Shown here in pieces: positions 61,419 to 64,000 of a stretch of DNA of 64,000 nt. The translations under genes and the position numbers were made by a program. The notes under the pieces are model-generated. The model had not been told where the DNA came from. It saw only the letters and a list, made by a program, of their open reading frames with translations, and ran no database searches. Positions within the stretch are counted from its first letter, which is position 1, and each line of letters starts with the position of its first letter. Where the stretch lies: NCBI RefSeq assembly GCF_002760615.1, contig NZ_AWWI01000176.1, positions 48,109 through 112,108 on the forward strand, written 5' to 3'. The DNA is from Puniceibacterium antarcticum. GTDB taxonomy: Bacteria > Pseudomonadota > Alphaproteobacteria > Rhodobacterales > Rhodobacteraceae.

Positions 61419-62230
61419 GGCGCGCGGGCCTTCAGCCGTGGATCGAGCGCGTCGCGCAGCCCGTCGCCCAGCAGGTTGAGGCCCAGGACCATGAGCACAA
61501 TCGCCATGCCGGGGATGATCGCCACATGCGGAGCGAGCGCCACCATGGTCTGCGCATCGGCCAGCATCCGGCCCCAGGAGGGGATCGGCGGTTGCGCGCC
61601 AAGGCCGACGTAGGACAGGCCAGCCTCGGCCAGAATACCCAGCGAGAATTGGATGGTTCCCTGCACAATCAACAGGTTGGCAAGGTTGGGCAGGATATGT
61701 TCGAGGCTGATCCGCGGGGCAGATTTGCCGGCCACCCGGGCGGCGAGGATGAAGTCGCGCTGCCAGAGCGACAGGGCACCGCCGCGCGTCAGGCGGGCAA
61801 AGACCGGGATGTTGAAAATGCCGATGGCGATGATCGCATTCACAGCGCCGGGGCCGAAAACGGCGGTGATCAGGATGGCGATCACGAGGCTGGGAAAGGC
61901 AAAGATCAGGTCGTTGCCTCGCATGATGAGCTCGTCCAGAAGGCCTCCGGAGCGGGCGGCGGCGGCAAGGCCGAGAGGCACGCCAAGCCCCATGCCGATG
62001 CCCACGGCGACCAGTGCCACGGCGATGGAGGTGCGCGCGCCGACCATGATCATGCTGAGGATATCGCGGCCAAAATGATCTGTTCCCAAGAGGTTAGTCA
62101 TGTCCGGCGGGTGCAGGCGGGCGGCGATGTCCACCCCTGTGATGCCGTAGGGTGTCCAGACAAAGGACAGCAGCGCGGCGCCGAGAAACAGCGTGGTGAG
62201 CGTGGCGCCGAGGATGAGGGACAGCCTCAT
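61415..62230 (-). CDS. Peptide ABC transporter permease (DppC-like)
   Basis: This 271-residue permease has an N-terminal span (LILGATLTTLFLGAALLSFV), the DppC-type GTDHFGRDILSMIMVGARTS segment, and a coupling loop DFILAARVAGKSAPRISLEH. It starts in a 4-base overlap with the DppB-like gene and overlaps the ATPase start. The pair would form the channel of the second peptide importer in the window. Confidence 0.92.
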   Translation of the reverse strand: MRLSLILGATLTTLFLGAALLSFVWTPYGITGVDIAARLHPPDMTNLLGTDHFGRDILSMIMVGARTSIAVALVAVGIGMGLGVPLGLAAAARSGGLLDELIMRGNDLIFAFPSLVIAILITAVFGPGAVNAIIAIGIFNIPVFARLTRGGALSLWQRDFILAARVAGKSAPRISLEHILPNLANLLIVQGTIQFSLGILAEAGLSYVGLGAQPPIPSWGRMLADAQTMVALAPHVAIIPGMAIVLMVLGLNLLGDGLRDALDPRLKARAP

Positions 62231-63171
62231 GCGCGGGACCGCAGGCGGGGGTCGACGAGGGCATAGGCGAGGTCGACGAGGAAGTTGACGAGGATCACCG
62301 CAAACACCAGCAGCATGACCACGGATTCCACGACGATCAGATCGCGCTGGCTGATGCTCTGGAAAATCAGCCGTCCAAGGCCGGGGAGGTAGAAGACCTG
62401 TTCGATGATGATGGCCCCGGCTAGGAGAAATGAGAACTGCAAGCCTATGATAGTTAGCACTGGAATCAAGGCGTTACGCAGGGCGTGGCGCCACAGGGTC
62501 TGACGGCGGGACAGGCCCTTGGCACGGGCGGTGCGGATGTAATCCTCGTCCAGTGTATCGAGCAGGGCAGAGCGCAGAACGCGGGTCAGGATGGCGGCCT
62601 GTGGCAAGGCGAGGGCCACGGCGGGAAGGGTTAGCGCCTTGATCCCAATGGGAAAATCGGACCAGCCGGGGAAGCCGCCGGCACCGAACCAGCGCAGGTT
62701 GATCGCAAACAGCAGGACCAGCAGCATGGCGAACCAGAAGTTCGGCAGGGCGATGCCCAGCTGCGTGGCGCCCATCACACTGATATCACAGGGTTTTCCG
62801 CGACGGGCGGCGGCGAACAGTCCGGCGGGAAAGGCAATGACCACGGCCAGACCCAGAGCGTAGAGCGCGAGGGGCAGAGAGACCCAAAGCCGGTCTGCCA
62901 CCATCTGCGAAACGGGCGTGCGATAGGTGTAAGACATGCCGAAATCGCCGGACACCATACCGGTTATCCAATTGAAATATCGCGTTATTTTTGGGACATC
63001 CAGCCCGAGTTCGACCCGCAGCGCGGCTAGCGTATCGGGCTGCGCATTGAGGCCGAGCATGTAGCTGGCGGGGTCGCCGGGGGCCACCTCGACCACCAGA
63101 AAGATGACCACCGAGGCGACCAGCAGGCTGATCGCAAGAGAGGTCAGGCGGGTGAGGGCATAGCGCAACAT
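62227..63171 (-). CDS. Peptide ABC transporter permease (DppB-like)
   Basis: This 314-residue permease is the first gene of its operon. The N-terminal helix is LTSLAISLLVASVVIFLVVE, followed by the PGDPASYMLGL and LGLDVPKITRYFNWITGM segments and a coupling loop DYIRTARAKGLSRRQTLWRH. ATG 63171 lies 48 bases from an array of 11-bp repeats. No binding-protein gene is found upstream in the remaining 829 bases, which is unusual for this family. Confidence 0.92.
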   Translation of the reverse strand: MLRYALTRLTSLAISLLVASVVIFLVVEVAPGDPASYMLGLNAQPDTLAALRVELGLDVPKITRYFNWITGMVSGDFGMSYTYRTPVSQMVADRLWVSLPLALYALGLAVVIAFPAGLFAAARRGKPCDISVMGATQLGIALPNFWFAMLLVLLFAINLRWFGAGGFPGWSDFPIGIKALTLPAVALALPQAAILTRVLRSALLDTLDEDYIRTARAKGLSRRQTLWRHALRNALIPVLTIIGLQFSFLLAGAIIIEQVFYLPGLGRLIFQSISQRDLIVVESVVMLLVFAVILVNFLVDLAYALVDPRLRSRA

Positions 63172-63831
63172 GAGGGCACGTTAGGGGGCTTCGGCGGGGC
63201 GGTCCAGAGGCGGAAAACGCCATATGGAAGGCGTATGGAAAGCGTATGGTTTGCGTATGGCTGGCTGGTATGGGGCCGCCGAGCCGGGAATGCGGCCTTT
63301 CTGTCCGCAGCTGTGGCAAAGGGCCGTGCCGGTTTCAATTTGCGCAGGCGTCAGCAGCGCACTCCGCACCGCTGCGGGGCGCCCAGGAGAATCATTGCAA
63401 GATATCTCGACTCGGCGGGGTTCGACGGCATACAAACGCAAAGGTGCCGCGCGCGAGCGACGGACAGGCCGCTGAAAACACCCGGTCATTTTGCGCGAAA
63501 TGGCGCTTGAAATGCGGGCGTTTGATTGAAATTTCCGCATCTCGTGCAAGCCATTTATTTCAACGCGCCGCCTTGAAAATTAAATTGCCGTTAAAGTGAG
63601 ATTTATTTTGACAGGTTGATGTGCGCATGTCCAAAATGTAACCGTTATGTAAACGGATCTGGTTAAACTGGCCAGTCAGCCAAAGCGGGTTGATCGGTTT
63701 TGGAAACCGGTCCGAACTGACACGGTGATATCGCGGAAACGACAGCGTGGCAGCAGCCCGAGTCGTCAATTCGCAGAGGATACGGCGTGTGAGAGGGAAT
63801 GGGAGAGGAGCCCGGACCCTTATCGTGCCGA
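63172..63831. other. Right-end gene-free region
   Basis: No protein gene is supportable. The left part has the 11-bp repeat array; the rest becomes AT-rich (about 63520-63680) with several palindromes, for example CCGTT-ATGTA-AACGG near 63643-63657. A possible small-RNA transcript would run into the terminator at 63832. One minus-strand stretch near 63300-63400 contains a CxxC pair but no family match. Confidence 0.5.
63219..63262 (+). repeat. Tandem 11-bp repeat, array 2 (four units)
   Basis: Units GCCATATGGAA, GGCGTATGGAA, AGCGTATGGTT and TGCGTATGGCT run without gaps, preceded by GAAAAC and followed by GGCTGG. The flanks and the CGTATGG core match array 1 at 20951-21005. It lies in the promoter region of the minus-strand peptide operon, 48 bases from the permease start. 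Confidence 0.85.
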
Positions 63832-63868
63832 CGAGGCCGGAGCTGTGCGCTCTGGCCTCGCTTTTTTT
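63832..63868 (+). terminator. Strong orphan intrinsic terminator
   Basis: A 12-bp stem (63832-63843 with 63849-63860) around TGTGC is followed by a run of seven T at 63862-63868. No plus-strand gene precedes it within the 660-base gene-free region, so it probably ends a non-coding RNA. Confidence 0.85.
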
Positions 63869-63940
63869 CGGGGTATCTTTTTTACAGTCTTTTGCGCAAT
63901 TGTCGGCACGTTATTTCGGGATCTCTTTTCTGGGTGGACC

Positions 63941-64000
63941 GGCCTTGTTGCACAAATCCTGCGTGGGATTCACTAGGTTAATCCAATGTGGTAACTGAGC
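63941..64000 (+). mobile_element. Probable left end of an IS5-type insertion sequence (cut by window)
   Basis: GGCCTTGTTGCACAAATCC at 63941-63959 resembles the terminal inverted repeat of IS5-family elements, which often begin GGCTTTGTTG. The next bases should lead into a transposase gene beyond the window. Neither the other end nor a target duplication can be seen. Confidence 0.5.

Noticed and set aside
59715..61613. Long plus-strand open frame opposite the fused ATPase
   Set aside because: The minus strand has two full sets of ABC motifs; the plus product has none.

Overview
The window is high-GC DNA from an alphaproteobacterium, almost certainly the family Rhodobacteraceae (Roseobacter group). 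The call rests on gene content: preT-preA pyrimidine catabolism, phaA/phaB, ETF-QO, small DUF465, DUF1127 and ribbon-helix-helix proteins, many peptide ABC transporters, and a tRNA-Arg(CCU) gene split by a small group I intron. No rRNA, CRISPR array, phage or plasmid core genes are visible. Almost everything looks like stable chromosome; the last bases appear to be the end of an insertion sequence.

Layout. 0-13 kb is mostly housekeeping: ETF-QO, a TPR protein, ispE, a polyprenyl diphosphate synthase, a TrmN6-like methyltransferase, a quinone-resistance-like hydrolase/dioxygenase pair, the phaA-phaB pair for polyhydroxybutyrate precursors, an EAL phosphodiesterase and rpsD. 13.4-24.3 kb is a complete reductive pyrimidine degradation locus: preT and preA (dihydropyrimidine dehydrogenase), a RutR-type repressor, an N-carbamoyl amide hydrolase, dihydropyrimidinase, and a TauABC/SsuABC-like uptake system with an embedded GNAT gene. 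Palindromes matching the RutR box lie before both catabolic transcripts. 24.7-27.5 kb is an orphan phosphonate trio whose PhnM-like protein has lost most expected metal ligands. 27.6-31.3 kb holds a YcaQ glycosylase/LacI regulator pair, the intron-containing tRNA-Arg, a small DMT protein and two copies of a ~100-nt palindromic repeat.

31.4-36.5 kb is signalling and surface polysaccharide: a hybrid histidine kinase with a cysteine-free molybdopterin-domain-like secreted partner, a sugar transferase and a LuxR-type response regulator. 36.5-45.9 kb is an IclR regulator divergent from a peptide-uptake and breakdown operon (binding protein, two permeases, two ATPases, gamma-glutamyltransferase-like enzyme, M20 peptidase). 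46-51 kb encodes secreted proteins: an alpha/beta hydrolase, a PhoX-like protein and a diheme protein. 51.1-52.7 kb is a gene graveyard with remnants of a sugar ABC transporter and an esterase. 53.2-57.7 kb is a periplasmic dehydrogenase operon (VOC protein, Tat-exported small subunit, GMC oxidoreductase, sorbosone-dehydrogenase-like protein, diheme cytochrome c). 57.9-63.2 kb has an SseB protein and a second peptide ABC operon ending in a P1-family Ntn peptidase, with no binding protein in the window. 63.2-64 kb has no recognised protein gene but holds a tandem 11-bp repeat, a strong orphan terminator and the probable IS end.

The strongest second-look items are the two unlinked 11-bp-period repeat arrays, the RutR operators on a reductive pathway, the ligand-poor PhnM, the PhoX-like/diheme pair, the periplasmic dehydrogenase module with its inverted-repeat operator candidate, and the possible small RNA at the right edge.
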